A stretch of 64,000 nucleotides of DNA from the NCBI GenBank assembly GCA_016743235.1, contig VRZD01000004.1, forward strand, positions 180,506 through 244,505, given 5' to 3'. A program made the position numbers and the translations under genes. Under the pieces are notes generated by a model. That model did not search any database, was not told the DNA's origin, and worked only from the letters and a program-made list of their open reading frames with translations. How positions within the stretch are numbered: position 1 is the stretch's first letter; every line of letters starts with the position of its first letter. Below are positions 1 through 8,821 of the stretch, one piece after another. Source of the stretch: Pantanalinema sp. GBBB05. Its GTDB lineage: Bacteria > Cyanobacteriota > Cyanobacteriia > Leptolyngbyales > Leptolyngbyaceae.

Positions 1-215
1 TCAACTGGAGCTGTTTGCAGCGTAATCGGTTTACCCGCGATCGATGTATAGGCATCCTGCGCCGGAACCATGATAATCAGTGCCGCTTGAAATACTAAAG
101 GCAACCAGAATCGCCACACAGGAATTTGTCGAGGGAATTCGACGCCTGGAGTAGGTTGAGGGATGGGTAGCTCAACGGGTGGATCAATCGGTTGGTTCGG
201 CGGTTGTGAGGTCAT
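1..215 (-). CDS. GDYXXLXY-type membrane protein, N-terminal part (runs off the window)
   Basis: The first 71 codons of a minus-strand gene; the start ATG is at 213-215 and the 3' end lies outside the window. The protein opens with a Pro-rich cytoplasmic stretch, then RQIPVWRFWLPLVFQA leading into one hydrophobic helix, then a region with ITLQTAPVD. This matches the start of the short membrane proteins that carry a GDYXXLXY motif and are habitually encoded beside DUF2157 proteins. The upstream DUF2157 gene ends three bases before this start, so the two are almost certainly cotranscribed. The naming motif itself is not in the visible part. No biochemical role is known. Confidence 0.6.
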   Translation of the reverse strand, partial: MTSQPPNQPIDPPVELPIPQPTPGVEFPRQIPVWRFWLPLVFQAALIIMVPAQDAYTSIAGKPITLQTAPV

Positions 216-218
216 AAT

Positions 219-1667
219 TTACTCCTGTGACGATGTAGGTAAAGACAACGGACGATCGGACTTGATATGGCGCTCAAACCAAATCCCAGATGCCATGACA
301 CCCACACCACATAAGGCAAAGACGATCGCCTTAATTAACAAGCCGGTGTCGTATTCCAGCATCCGGCTCAGAATGCCGAGTACCAGCAGTACCATGCCAC
401 CCCAGAACGTATGACGGCTCGCCAGCGCCAGCCCATCCCGAATTAGCCCCAGTGCCAGGACAAATAAAATCAGGTTAAAGGCGAGTACCCCCAGCCCCGG
501 CAGAAAAGAATGGCAGAAAAATACGATCGTCATCAGGACTAATGTCAGGGCGATCGTGCCACTGTTAATCGCCTTTTCCTGCACTCGCAGCAGGTCACGC
601 CGCAATTGATAACTCAGGTGTAACCAGCCTAATCCGGCGACGATCGCGAGTAAAACAGCATCAATCAACGGTTGCCAGTGCCAATTTGCCAGAGCGCCAT
701 CCCGGTAGCCTGAGTAATCTGTCCATAACCAGCGGAAGGACAGAAAATAGCCGACAATTCCCAACACCCAAATCGATAGACTGCGGGCGATCGGCTGGAA
801 CGGGTCAGTCGTTACAGTCCGGGAGGCTAGTGCAGGTGTGGCGGTGAGAGAAGTGGATAAGCGCTGCCAGATGCGATCGCTATATGCCCATAGCAGCGCA
901 ATTGGCAGACCAAAGGCGATTGCAGGTAGCCAGCCACTGGTCACGATGCCACTGGATAACGGCTTGAGATTAAAGATTAATGAGGTGGCGATCGTAATTG
1001 CGCTTAAGCCAAAGATCACCCGCGATCGACACCAATAGGCAAGCGGTACGAATACCAGGCTAACGACAAGCGGCAGGTGTTGGACAATTAAGGATGTCCA
1101 AGAGAACTGTTGCCAAAGTTGCCAGTTAAACCAACCACCGGAATAGCCGAGATTCACTAAAATCAGTGCCAGTACACCGAGCGAGGTCAGCCGCAGACTA
1201 TACGCCATCGCGGCAACTCCCAAACCCCAGACCAGCAATAGCTCATAGAGTTCACCCGTTTGGTGAAACATTTGGGACATTAAGCCCATGTTTGCCCCCA
1301 GGAGCATCGCCCCTAGTAGCAATAACGCCTGCCCCAACCGTTGCTGACCTTTCTGGGAGGTCGGTTGCCGCCACAGGTAAAACCCGGCAACATTCACCCC
1401 AACAAAACAACTCAGCAAGACAATCACCTTGAACGATCGCGACCACTCCTGCCAGTTCGCCGCCACAAAGGTGATCGCCCCTAAGCCTAATAAAATTGCT
1501 CCTAAGCCCATGAGAATCGCCACAAAGCGATTACTCGCCTCTCGCTCCAAATGTTGGAACTGGTAACGATCGGCTAACTTTTCATAGAGAGCAGCATCAA
1601 TTAGTCCCTCTGCCCACCATTGTTCAGATTCCTGGCGTAACTGCCGTCGAAACTTCTCGGAAACCAT
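219..1667 (-). CDS. DUF2157 domain polytopic membrane protein
   Basis: A 482-residue integral membrane protein. The N-terminal ~70 residues are soluble and match DUF2157 (EQWWAEGLIDAALYEKLADRY). They are followed by about a dozen hydrophobic helices with short loops and a basic C-terminal tail. The DUF2157/GDYXXLXY pair is widespread in bacteria, is presumed to form a membrane complex, and has no established function. The start ATG (1665-1667) precedes the conserved domain by the usual distance. The partner gene begins three bases after this stop. It is divergent from ylqF across a 276-bp gap. The family call is confident; the function is unknown. Confidence 0.8.
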   Translation of the reverse strand: MVSEKFRRQLRQESEQWWAEGLIDAALYEKLADRYQFQHLEREASNRFVAILMGLGAILLGLGAITFVAANWQEWSRSFKVIVLLSCFVGVNVAGFYLWRQPTSQKGQQRLGQALLLLGAMLLGANMGLMSQMFHQTGELYELLLVWGLGVAAMAYSLRLTSLGVLALILVNLGYSGGWFNWQLWQQFSWTSLIVQHLPLVVSLVFVPLAYWCRSRVIFGLSAITIATSLIFNLKPLSSGIVTSGWLPAIAFGLPIALLWAYSDRIWQRLSTSLTATPALASRTVTTDPFQPIARSLSIWVLGIVGYFLSFRWLWTDYSGYRDGALANWHWQPLIDAVLLAIVAGLGWLHLSYQLRRDLLRVQEKAINSGTIALTLVLMTIVFFCHSFLPGLGVLAFNLILFVLALGLIRDGLALASRHTFWGGMVLLVLGILSRMLEYDTGLLIKAIVFALCGVGVMASGIWFERHIKSDRPLSLPTSSQE

Positions 1668-1943
1668 TCATCGATCGCCTCTCAACAGGGAATGGATACT
1701 CCCAAGATAATCACGAGTTGACTTTTCTTTCTAGAAAATTAGACACTCCGGAATCTGGTTTGCTGATCACCCTTGCTAGTCGTTTCAGACAGCGATATTT
1801 CTGCCTAGCCAGGCTCCTTGTTCCCAATCACCTGACAATCTGGCACATTTCTGCTTAAGGTTCTGCAACGATCAGCGCAACAGTCTACACTCATCAAAGG
1901 CAGGCGATTACCTCTCTCGATCGAACCAGTAAATTTAATTGCT

Positions 1944-2786
1944 ATGAGTACCCCACCCATCCAGTGGTATCCCGGACATATTGCTAAAGCTGAAAAAGCC
2001 TTACGCGAGCAACTTAAGCTTGTTGATGTCGTACTAGAAGTTCGAGATGCCAGAATTCCGTTAGCGACCGAGCATCCCCAACTGAAGCAGTGGATTGGCA
2101 GCAAAGAGCGGGTACTGGTACTAAATCGGGTCGATATGATTTCAGCCCAGGCAAAGCAAACCTGGACAGAGTGGTTTCAGGCTCAGGCAGACATCCCCCA
2201 TTTCACCGATGCCCAACATGGCAAGGGCATTGCTGCCATTATCCAATCGGCTCAAGTCGTGGGTGAACGAGTCAATCAGCGTCGCCACGATCGGGGCATG
2301 TTACCTCGACCCGTTCGCGCCGTAGTGATTGGATTTCCCAATGTGGGCAAGTCAGCGTTAATTAATCGCCTCCTGAACCGACGAGTGGTAGACAGTGCTC
2401 GTCGAGCTGGAGTTACTCGCCAACTGCGCTGGGTGAGAATCTCCGATCAGATTGAATTGTTAGATGCTCCAGGCGTACTCCCATCTCGCCTCAATGATCA
2501 AGACGCTGCCCTAAAGTTAGCCATCTGTGATGATATTGGAGAAGCCGCTTACGACAATCAACGGGTCGCCGCTGCTTTTATCGATCGCCTGAAGGAATTG
2601 CATACAGAAACCACATTACAAACACGGTATCAGTTAACCGTTGCAGAGCTGACAGGCGAAGATTACCTGCATACCCTGGCAGCCCAGCGATATCAAGGAG
2701 ATGTCGAACGTACCGCTTGCCAAATTCTCAATGATTTTCGGAAAGGACAACTAGGCGCGATCGCCCTAGAATACCCGCCGCAATAA
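1944..2786 (+). CDS. ylqF: Ribosome biogenesis GTPase YlqF (RbgA)
   Basis: A 280-residue circularly permuted GTPase that takes part in late assembly of the 50S ribosomal subunit in the cytoplasm. The G motifs are in the permuted order typical of the family: G4 NRVD at residues 61-64, then G1 GFPNVGKS at 130-137, then G3 DAPG at 174-177. The N terminus IQWYPGHIAKA is the family hallmark, and a C-terminal helical RNA-binding tail follows. Length is normal. It stands alone with its own start ATG at 1944; no strong Shine-Dalgarno sequence is visible. Confidence 0.95.
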   Translation: MSTPPIQWYPGHIAKAEKALREQLKLVDVVLEVRDARIPLATEHPQLKQWIGSKERVLVLNRVDMISAQAKQTWTEWFQAQADIPHFTDAQHGKGIAAIIQSAQVVGERVNQRRHDRGMLPRPVRAVVIGFPNVGKSALINRLLNRRVVDSARRAGVTRQLRWVRISDQIELLDAPGVLPSRLNDQDAALKLAICDDIGEAAYDNQRVAAAFIDRLKELHTETTLQTRYQLTVAELTGEDYLHTLAAQRYQGDVERTACQILNDFRKGQLGAIALEYPPQ

Positions 2787-2907
2787 TTCCCTTTGCTAAC
2801 AAGTCACCCTTTTGAGAGATAGCTGAATCAAGCATCAGACTGATTAACCCTGGTGAACAGATTTATAGCCTGATAAGGAAATCTTTCAATTAAGGGAGAA
2901 ACTAGAT

Positions 2908-3852
2908 ATGCCACTTTACAAAATCAAAGACTTTGATCCCGATTATCGTAGCGGTGCTGACCACAAAAACGATATTTTGTCCTATGACCTGTATGCGGGC
3001 AACGAAAAGGTCGGCTCGATCGATGACCTGCTCGTAGATGATCAAGGCAAATTCCGCTATTTAGTCATCAACACGGGTGTATGGATTTTTGGGAAGAAAG
3101 TCCTGCTGCCAATCGGCTTAGCTCACATTAATGACAGCGATCGTCGTGTTTACACCGATGGTTTAACCCGTACTCAAGTAGAGGATTTGCCTGAGTACCG
3201 GGAAGAGATGACCGTTGACTACGACCAGGAAGAACGGGTGCGTGGCGTCTATCGTCCTCTTGCCAATTCTCGGATGAACCGCTCGACAGCAGTGGATCAA
3301 TCTGCCGCTCTCGACAGTTCTACAGCACTGGGTGCAACTCCAGTGGATAGTTCTGCTACTGCCTCCGATCGCTCCATGACGGCGTATGATCGGGATTCCT
3401 ATCGTTACGACTACGACCCCAATCTATACAACCTTAACGATCGTGACCATCAAACCCTCCGGTTGTATGAAGAACGATTGATTGCCAACAAAACTCGGCA
3501 GAAAACCGGTGAAGTTGCGGTTGGTAAGCGGGTTGAGACTGAAACTGCCCATGTCTCTGTGCCGATCGAACGTGAACGTGTCGTGATTGAACGGACAACC
3601 CCTGCGGATACGGTGGTCGCTCCAGATGCCCACGCCTTTAATGAAGGGGAAGTCGCTCGGGTAGAAGTATACGAAGAAACTCCCGATATTCGGAAAGAAG
3701 CCTTTGTCCGGGAAGAAGTCCGAGTCCGGAAAGAAGTCGATCGCGAAACGGTAGATGCTGAAGAAACCCTGCGCCGGGAACGTCTGGATGTCAATAAGGA
3801 TGGCAATCCAGTGCTAGAAGAACCCGATCGCCGCCGGAACGATCGCATCTAA
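2908..3852 (+). CDS. PRC-barrel and DUF2382 (YsnF/AvaK-like) stress protein
   Basis: A 314-residue soluble protein. Residues ~20-100 form a PRC-barrel (GNEKVGSIDDLLVDDQGKFR, then VWIFGKKVLLP). A low-complexity Ser/Thr/Ala linker lies at ~120-160. The C-terminal ~130 residues match DUF2382 (EERLIANKTRQKTGEVAVGK, and a repeated charged REEVRVRKEVDRETV). Proteins of this layout are general-stress proteins; AvaK of Nostoc and YsnF of Bacillus share DUF2382. A good ribosome-binding site, AAGGGAGAA, precedes the ATG. A long hairpin at 3891-3934 follows the gene. The exact function is unknown; the domain calls are confident. Confidence 0.85.
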   Translation: MPLYKIKDFDPDYRSGADHKNDILSYDLYAGNEKVGSIDDLLVDDQGKFRYLVINTGVWIFGKKVLLPIGLAHINDSDRRVYTDGLTRTQVEDLPEYREEMTVDYDQEERVRGVYRPLANSRMNRSTAVDQSAALDSSTALGATPVDSSATASDRSMTAYDRDSYRYDYDPNLYNLNDRDHQTLRLYEERLIANKTRQKTGEVAVGKRVETETAHVSVPIERERVVIERTTPADTVVAPDAHAFNEGEVARVEVYEETPDIRKEAFVREEVRVRKEVDRETVDAEETLRRERLDVNKDGNPVLEEPDRRRNDRI

Positions 3853-3890
3853 ACGTCAAACAGATTCAGCCGCATCTTCACTGATGCCTT

Positions 3891-3934
3891 AGGGTAAGGT
3901 TTACCAGGTTACAACCTGCAATAAACCTTACCCT
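3891..3934 (+). terminator. Long nested hairpin after the PRC-barrel gene
   Basis: Perfect 13-bp inverted repeat AGGGTAAGGTTTA (3891-3903) / TAAACCTTACCCT (3922-3934). A second stem, CAGGTT/AACCTG, nests in the loop. No clean T-run follows on either strand, so it is a weak fit to a Rho-independent terminator. It could instead protect the 3' end of the mRNA. Seen directly; the role is inferred. Confidence 0.55.
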
Positions 3935-4059
3935 GCTTCATAGATAGGATGATTGAGGATTACTGTATAGTCGCTTTTACAGCGATCTTAACGCCCCGAT
4001 TCATCCCGCCCTTACCTATTAACAGTTCGCGGTAAAATTTTATTTGCCTCAGTTTGGGT

Positions 4060-4626
4060 ATGATCATGTGGTGGCGATCGGTGTTCATTGGACTATGCGT
4101 TTTACCAGCGATCGGTTGCCGTTCGCCCACACAGAGTCCGGCCCAACCTCAATCTGGAGGTCAAACCATGCATCTGGAAAGTGCCGCCTTCACCCCTAAC
4201 AGCAAGATTCCAGCAGAATTTACTTGTGACGGCAGTAATGTGTCTCCGCCCCTCGCTTGGAGTCCGCCCCCGGCTAACACCCAAAGCTTGACCCTGATTG
4301 TAGATGACCCTGATGCCCCAGTCGGCACATTTGTTCACTGGGTATTATTCAATCTGCCGGGGCAGACCACCTCATTACCCCAACACATTACAGCTCAGTC
4401 AGCTTTGCCGGATCAGAGCCTTCAGGGGCAGAATGATTTTGGTAAGTTGGGCTATGGTGGGCCCTGTCCGCCTAATGGAACGCATCGCTATTTCTTTAAA
4501 CTCTATGCCTTAGATACTCAGTTGAAGTTGCCGTCCGGGGCAACAAAAGCTCAAGTCGAGGCAGCTATGCAGGGTCACATTCTGGCAGCAGCGGAGTTAA
4601 TCGGACTTTATCACCGATCGCATTGA
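4060..4626 (+). CDS. YbhB/YbcL (PEBP, Raf-kinase-inhibitor-like) family lipoprotein
   Basis: About 188 residues. The N terminus (MIMWWRSVFIGLCVLPAIGC) is a lipoprotein signal peptide ending in an AIGC lipobox-like site, so the mature protein is probably anchored on the outer face of the inner membrane or on the outer membrane. The mature part is a phosphatidylethanolamine-binding fold, with DDPDAP and GPCPPNGTHRYFFKLYALD forming the ligand pocket of the YbhB/YbcL branch. The natural ligand in bacteria is not established. The frame opens with TTG at 4054; ATG 4060 (or 4066) is the more likely start because it gives a standard signal peptide. It overlaps the long form of the next ORF by four bases. 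Confidence 0.85.
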   Translation: MIMWWRSVFIGLCVLPAIGCRSPTQSPAQPQSGGQTMHLESAAFTPNSKIPAEFTCDGSNVSPPLAWSPPPANTQSLTLIVDDPDAPVGTFVHWVLFNLPGQTTSLPQHITAQSALPDQSLQGQNDFGKLGYGGPCPPNGTHRYFFKLYALDTQLKLPSGATKAQVEAAMQGHILAAAELIGLYHRSH

Positions 4627-4640
4627 GATTTGTTACAAAA

Positions 4641-4671
4641 TGTGCGAAAGTTACCAGGTGTGCGAAAGTTA
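4641..4671 (+). repeat. Two 13-bp direct repeats upstream of the TPR gene
   Basis: TGTGCGAAAGTTA occurs at 4641-4653 and again at 4659-4671, an 18-bp spacing, ending 35 bp before the chosen start of the TPR gene. Exact, closely spaced copies on one face of the helix would suit a regulator binding as a tandem dimer. Binding is inferred only. Confidence 0.6.
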
Positions 4672-4706
4672 ACCTTGATTTTTTCATAGGGCAGTTAGGC
4701 AAGCTG

Positions 4707-5789
4707 ATGGCAAGTAAACCGATTTCGTTGCTGGCAAGCATTTTCTTGGGGGTGGGGCTGGCAATCAGCACTCCACAGATCACCTACGCTCAACGGTCTG
4801 GAAACAATCCTCAGTTGACCGAATTGCTGAAGCAAGGCAAGCAGTTGGTCGATAGTGGTAATTTTGCTGCCGCGCTATCGGTTTACCAGCAAGCGGCAGC
4901 TTTAGATAACACGAACGCCCGGATTTATTCGGGCATTGGCTACTTGCAAGCCAACCAGGGAGATTTTGAATCAGCCGTGCGTTCTTATCAGCAGGCGATC
5001 GCGCTGGATGGCAAAAATCCTGAGTTCTACTATGCTCTAGGCTATAGTCTGGCAAACTTGGGCAGAAATGATCAAGCCGTCATGGCCTACCGGGAAGCAA
5101 CCCGGTTAAGCCCTCAACACGTTAACGCCTATTTGGGGATGGGTGTTGTCTTTAGCCGTCAAGGACTTTACGATGATGCGATCGCAGCTTACCGGAAAGT
5201 GCTGGCATTTTCTCCCCGCAATGCTCAAGCTTATGAGTTAGCCGGTACGGCCTACATTCAGAAAAATCGTCCTCAAGAAGCACTCGACTTTTTGACTAAA
5301 GCCGCGCAATTTTCTCCCCGAGATGGCAGTATTCAGGTACAACGCGGCGCTGCTCTCCTGCAAATGAACCGGGTTGAAGAGGCGCTAGAAGCCCTAAAAT
5401 TAGCCACTCGCCTGTCTCCGCGTGATGCTACAGTCCAACTTCAAATTGGGAAGATTCTGCGGATTACTGGGCAGTTGGATGAAGCCCTGCAAGCCTATCG
5501 GATGGCAACCGCGCTCAAATCCAATTTGCTAGAGGCACAGATCGCACTAGGTGACATTTACATGGAGAAGCAAAACTATCTCTATGCGATCGTGGCTTAC
5601 CGTAAATATGTAGCCTTAGCACCTGAGGATCCCGACGCCTATTACAAGCTAGGGACAGCCCTCAAAAGTGATGGACGCAAGCAAGAAGCGGCAACGACAT
5701 TTGAGTTAGCGCGCAACTTGTATCAACAACAAGGCAAATCCAATGGGGTGAAGCAAGTCGAGCAGCAACTCAAAGAGATTAAGAAGTAA
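4707..5789 (+). CDS. Exported tetratricopeptide-repeat protein
   Basis: The open frame begins at 4623, but the ATG at 4707 gives a classic signal peptide (ASKPISLLASIFLGVGLAIS, cleavage near TYAQ). I take it as the start, giving 360 residues. The mature protein is almost entirely TPRs, about nine 34-residue units with the usual W/Y-G-A-P pattern (for example YYALGYSLANLGRNDQAVMA). It is probably a periplasmic or lumenal scaffold for protein complexes; the partner is unknown. Two 13-bp direct repeats lie just upstream. Its 3' end overlaps the convergent ispD gene by 11 bp. Confidence 0.85.
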   Translation: MASKPISLLASIFLGVGLAISTPQITYAQRSGNNPQLTELLKQGKQLVDSGNFAAALSVYQQAAALDNTNARIYSGIGYLQANQGDFESAVRSYQQAIALDGKNPEFYYALGYSLANLGRNDQAVMAYREATRLSPQHVNAYLGMGVVFSRQGLYDDAIAAYRKVLAFSPRNAQAYELAGTAYIQKNRPQEALDFLTKAAQFSPRDGSIQVQRGAALLQMNRVEEALEALKLATRLSPRDATVQLQIGKILRITGQLDEALQAYRMATALKSNLLEAQIALGDIYMEKQNYLYAIVAYRKYVALAPEDPDAYYKLGTALKSDGRKQEAATTFELARNLYQQQGKSNGVKQVEQQLKEIKK

Positions 5790-6486
5790 CTGCCGCCTGA
5801 CTAGCCTCGCGTTGACGCAGAATAAATTCCGCGATCGCCAAATCGATCGGAGTTGTTACTTTCAGGTTGGTTTCCTCGCCTGCCACGATTTTTACGGGTA
5901 GCCCACATTGCTCAAATAAAGCCGCATCATCGGTCACTTCCCAACCGTGCTGTAAGCCTTCGTTATGGCAGTGGAGCAGCCGTTCCACCTCAAATCCTTG
6001 AGGGGTTTGGGCTGCCCATAAATTTTGTCGATCGGGAGTACTGGTGATTAACTGTGTCCCTGATTCAACAACTTTAATCGTGTCTTTAACCGGAATCGCC
6101 GCGATTAACCCTGGACAGTGTTGGAGGTCTTCAGCACAGCGATCGAATAATTCTGGGGTTGCCAGGCATCGCGCCCCGTCATGGATTAAAACCCGTTCGG
6201 CAACGGCAGGAAGCGATTGTAATCCCCGATAAACTGATTCTTGTCGGGTGGCTCCTCCCGGAATTAAATGCACCGATTTGCTCATCCCCAGACTGGTGAC
6301 AATTTCTTTGAAATCCTGAAAATCATCGGGTTGTCCGACTAAGCCAATCCAGCGAATGGCTCGCGATGCTTTGGCAGCGGCTAACGTCCACGCTAGTAAT
6401 GGTTTGTCGAGTAGAGGTAACAGCAGCTTGTTGCGGTTGCTGCCCATCCGACGACCTGATCCAGCGGCAGGAATCAGTAGATACAC
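5779..6486 (-). CDS. ispD: 2-C-methyl-D-erythritol 4-phosphate cytidylyltransferase
   Basis: 235 residues. It catalyses transfer of CMP from CTP to methylerythritol 4-phosphate, the third step of the MEP isoprenoid pathway that feeds carotenoids, phytol and quinones. The N-terminal nucleotide-binding loop PAAGSGRRMG with NKLLLPL, the HDGARC segment, and WAAQTPQGF followed by TDDAAL are all diagnostic. The start is GTG (6484-6486), supported by a strong GAGGAG six bases upstream. Length is normal. It is convergent with the TPR gene, with an 11-bp overlap of the 3' ends. Confidence 0.95.
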   Translation of the reverse strand: MYLLIPAAGSGRRMGSNRNKLLLPLLDKPLLAWTLAAAKASRAIRWIGLVGQPDDFQDFKEIVTSLGMSKSVHLIPGGATRQESVYRGLQSLPAVAERVLIHDGARCLATPELFDRCAEDLQHCPGLIAAIPVKDTIKVVESGTQLITSTPDRQNLWAAQTPQGFEVERLLHCHNEGLQHGWEVTDDAALFEQCGLPVKIVAGEETNLKVTTPIDLAIAEFILRQREASQAAVTS

Positions 6487-6774
6487 AAGTGCTCCTCACA
6501 AAAAATGCCTTCTAAATTATGGTCTGAGGAAGCGCTACAAACACCAATCTCCTCAAAAAATCTGGGATCCGACTTTAGGAAGACGAAAAGCCACCTCGGA
6601 AGCCGCAAGATTGCAGTCAGACTTGTTCTGTAGAGCCTATAACCGTGATAAGCAAATTCGCTGATCAAGATATTTATGGATCAGAGGGTCGTATAGAGAA
6701 CGGTTAAGACAGATGAACTGAGATAAACTAACGATGGATTATCCGAATCACGCTTAAACCTGTAACTGTTAGAT

Positions 6775-7737
6775 ATGCGAATAGTAGCCCTCGTTCCCGG
6801 TGGAATCGGTGATCAGATTCTGTTCTTCCCGACCCTGGATGATCTGAAGCAGGTATATCCCAACGCGCAAATCGATGTCGTCGTGGAACCCAGAGCCAAG
6901 GATGCTTATCGGGTGTCCAAATCAGTCACCAATACCATTCTGTTTGACTTTAAGGATCGCAATAGTCTAGCGGATTGGGGTAATTTACTCGGGGTTTTGC
7001 GCGATCGCGAATATGATGTCGTCATCTCCCTGGGACGGCGATGGGCAGTCGGCTTTCTGCTCTGGCTCACAGGCATTCCCACCCGGGTTGGCTATGCTGG
7101 CAGCGCCGGACAAGCATTCCTGACCAATCCTGTACCGCTGAAAACCGGACAATACGCGGCAGAAATGTACCATGATTTGCTTCAGGGACTAGGGATCACT
7201 ACGCCCTGCCCAGAAGTTGCCATTAGTGTCCCCACGAAAGATTTAGATTGGGCAGATGCCGAACGCAAGCGGCTAGGGGTGCAGAACAGTGGCTATGTCA
7301 TGATTCACGGGGGTTCAAGCCAGTTAGCCAAACTGAAAGGCATCGACAAAATTTATCCGATCGAAAATTGGCTCGGCATCATTCAAGACTTTCAGCAGCG
7401 GCAACCCGATTTACCGATCGTGATTGCTCAAGGACCAGACGATACGGAACTAGTTGCCGCCTTGGTTGAAGCCAACTCTAACTTAAAGGTGACCACTCCC
7501 GGCGATATTGGTAAATTAGCTGCCATGATTGCCGGAGCCAACCTGATGCTCTGTACGGATAGTGCTCCCATGCATTTAGCCGTTGCCGTCAAGACTTATA
7601 CCCTGGCGCTCTTTGGTCCCACCGATCCGAAGAAACTCCTGCCAGATAGTAATCGGTTTATTGGCATCAAATCCTTGACCGGCAAGATGGCAGACATTTC
7701 TCCTCAAGTTGTGATGGAAAAAGTTTGGGGGGGTTAA
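6775..7737 (+). CDS. Glycosyltransferase family 9 (heptosyltransferase-like) protein
   Basis: 320 residues with a GT-B fold. Domain one starts MRIVALVPGGIGDQILFFPTL, the GT9 signature for ADP-heptose transferases. Domain two carries PIVIAQGPDDTELVAA, then LMLCTDSAPMHLAVAVKT and LFGPTDPKKLLP, the nucleotide-sugar pocket. The family transfers heptose or related sugars to lipid A core or other glycans. Cyanobacteria usually lack classical heptose core, so the donor and acceptor are uncertain. It probably acts on the cytoplasmic face of the inner membrane. It is monocistronic, and a 288-bp region separates it from divergent ispD. Confidence 0.85.
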   Translation: MRIVALVPGGIGDQILFFPTLDDLKQVYPNAQIDVVVEPRAKDAYRVSKSVTNTILFDFKDRNSLADWGNLLGVLRDREYDVVISLGRRWAVGFLLWLTGIPTRVGYAGSAGQAFLTNPVPLKTGQYAAEMYHDLLQGLGITTPCPEVAISVPTKDLDWADAERKRLGVQNSGYVMIHGGSSQLAKLKGIDKIYPIENWLGIIQDFQQRQPDLPIVIAQGPDDTELVAALVEANSNLKVTTPGDIGKLAAMIAGANLMLCTDSAPMHLAVAVKTYTLALFGPTDPKKLLPDSNRFIGIKSLTGKMADISPQVVMEKVWGG

Positions 7738-7744
7738 TTCTCTT

Positions 7745-8620
7745 TCAAGGTTGCTGATCCATCCAATCTAAGCAAAGCTGCATTTGTTGGCGCATGGTGG
7801 CGCGATCGCTGTGATAGCGCCGACCATGACCAGGTAGCACCCATTCAAATGAGTAGTTCGCTAATCGGTGCATGGATTTCACCTGTTCCGCCCAGGAGTA
7901 CCAGCAGAAATCGCGAAAGGCATAGAGTTGTTGGCGATCGTCTGACCAAGCCAAATGATCACCAGTAAACAAAAATGTTTGGTTGTACAGGAGCACTGTA
8001 TGCCCTTTGCTATGTCCTGGAACCGGAATAATCAGCAAATCCGGGGCAAATTGAATGGGTTGATCTCCTGATAAAGGGATCTCTACCGAGCGCGTCGCGG
8101 TTGTAATGTCATCGGTATGGAGCAGGCGATCGCAACCAAAATGTTCATGGAATTTCTCATGATCTGCGACATCATCGCGATGGGTGAGATACAAATAGCG
8201 CACTCCCCCCAAGGCTTCCAATCGTTTAACTAACGGCGCGGCGAACCGAGGTGAATCGACTAGAACATTACCATCGGGTCGTTGAATAAAATAGCTGGCT
8301 GCCGCAAAAGAGCTTTCAGCATGATAGCCACAGTGAAAGACATTGTGGGCGATCGCAATCGGTAAACTCGCCTGTGCCTGTTTGATATCAGTCGGCTTGT
8401 TAATTGTCCCGATCGAACTAGTTGGACAGGACAATAAAGCTTGCATGGCGTGTAAATGTTCCTGCTCATTGACCGGTTGATGATAGACTGCCGATTGCTC
8501 ACCTGCTTGGTGAAACACTTCTGGAGCCATCCAGCGACAGGTATCACAATCAATACAGGTGTGATCGACATAGAATTCGCCACTAATATTTTCCGGGCGG
8601 CGTTGAGTGAGGTGAGCCAT
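7745..8620 (-). CDS. MBL-fold metallo-hydrolase with N-terminal ferredoxin-like domain
   Basis: 291 residues. The first ~60 match a ferredoxin-like segment (DHTCIDCDTCRWMAPEVF), with clustered cysteines followed by SCPTSSIG. The remainder is a metallo-beta-lactamase fold with the variant metal motif THRDDVADH, then GHSKGHTVLL, FTGDHLAW and a final PGHGRRYH. This ferredoxin-MBL fusion is common in cyanobacteria and plants; the substrate is unknown, and hydrolysis of a thioester or a redox-linked reaction is plausible. It is convergent with the GT9 gene and separated by seven bases. It is divergent from the response regulator across 201 bp. Confidence 0.85.
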   Translation of the reverse strand: MAHLTQRRPENISGEFYVDHTCIDCDTCRWMAPEVFHQAGEQSAVYHQPVNEQEHLHAMQALLSCPTSSIGTINKPTDIKQAQASLPIAIAHNVFHCGYHAESSFAAASYFIQRPDGNVLVDSPRFAAPLVKRLEALGGVRYLYLTHRDDVADHEKFHEHFGCDRLLHTDDITTATRSVEIPLSGDQPIQFAPDLLIIPVPGHSKGHTVLLYNQTFLFTGDHLAWSDDRQQLYAFRDFCWYSWAEQVKSMHRLANYSFEWVLPGHGRRYHSDRATMRQQMQLCLDWMDQQP

Positions 8621-8821
8621 AAGAAAAGTGAAAAAGTAGGGGAACTGTGAAGCGAGGGAATGTCATTTGATCCTAACGAAGTAGACCGCGATCGGCTGCG
8701 CCAGAAGGCAGATGAGGGGGTGGGCTGATTTATCCTCCCCAGGATGGAAGTCGTGCTAGCGGTCATCCTGCATAATAGAGAAAATGAAACGCTAATTCCG
8801 GTGAAATTTTAGTTATTAGCT

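Noticed and set aside
8260..8766. 168-codon ORF overlapping the MBL-ferredoxin gene
   Set aside because: Same strand, different frame as a well-supported gene; Ser/Arg-rich shadow translation.
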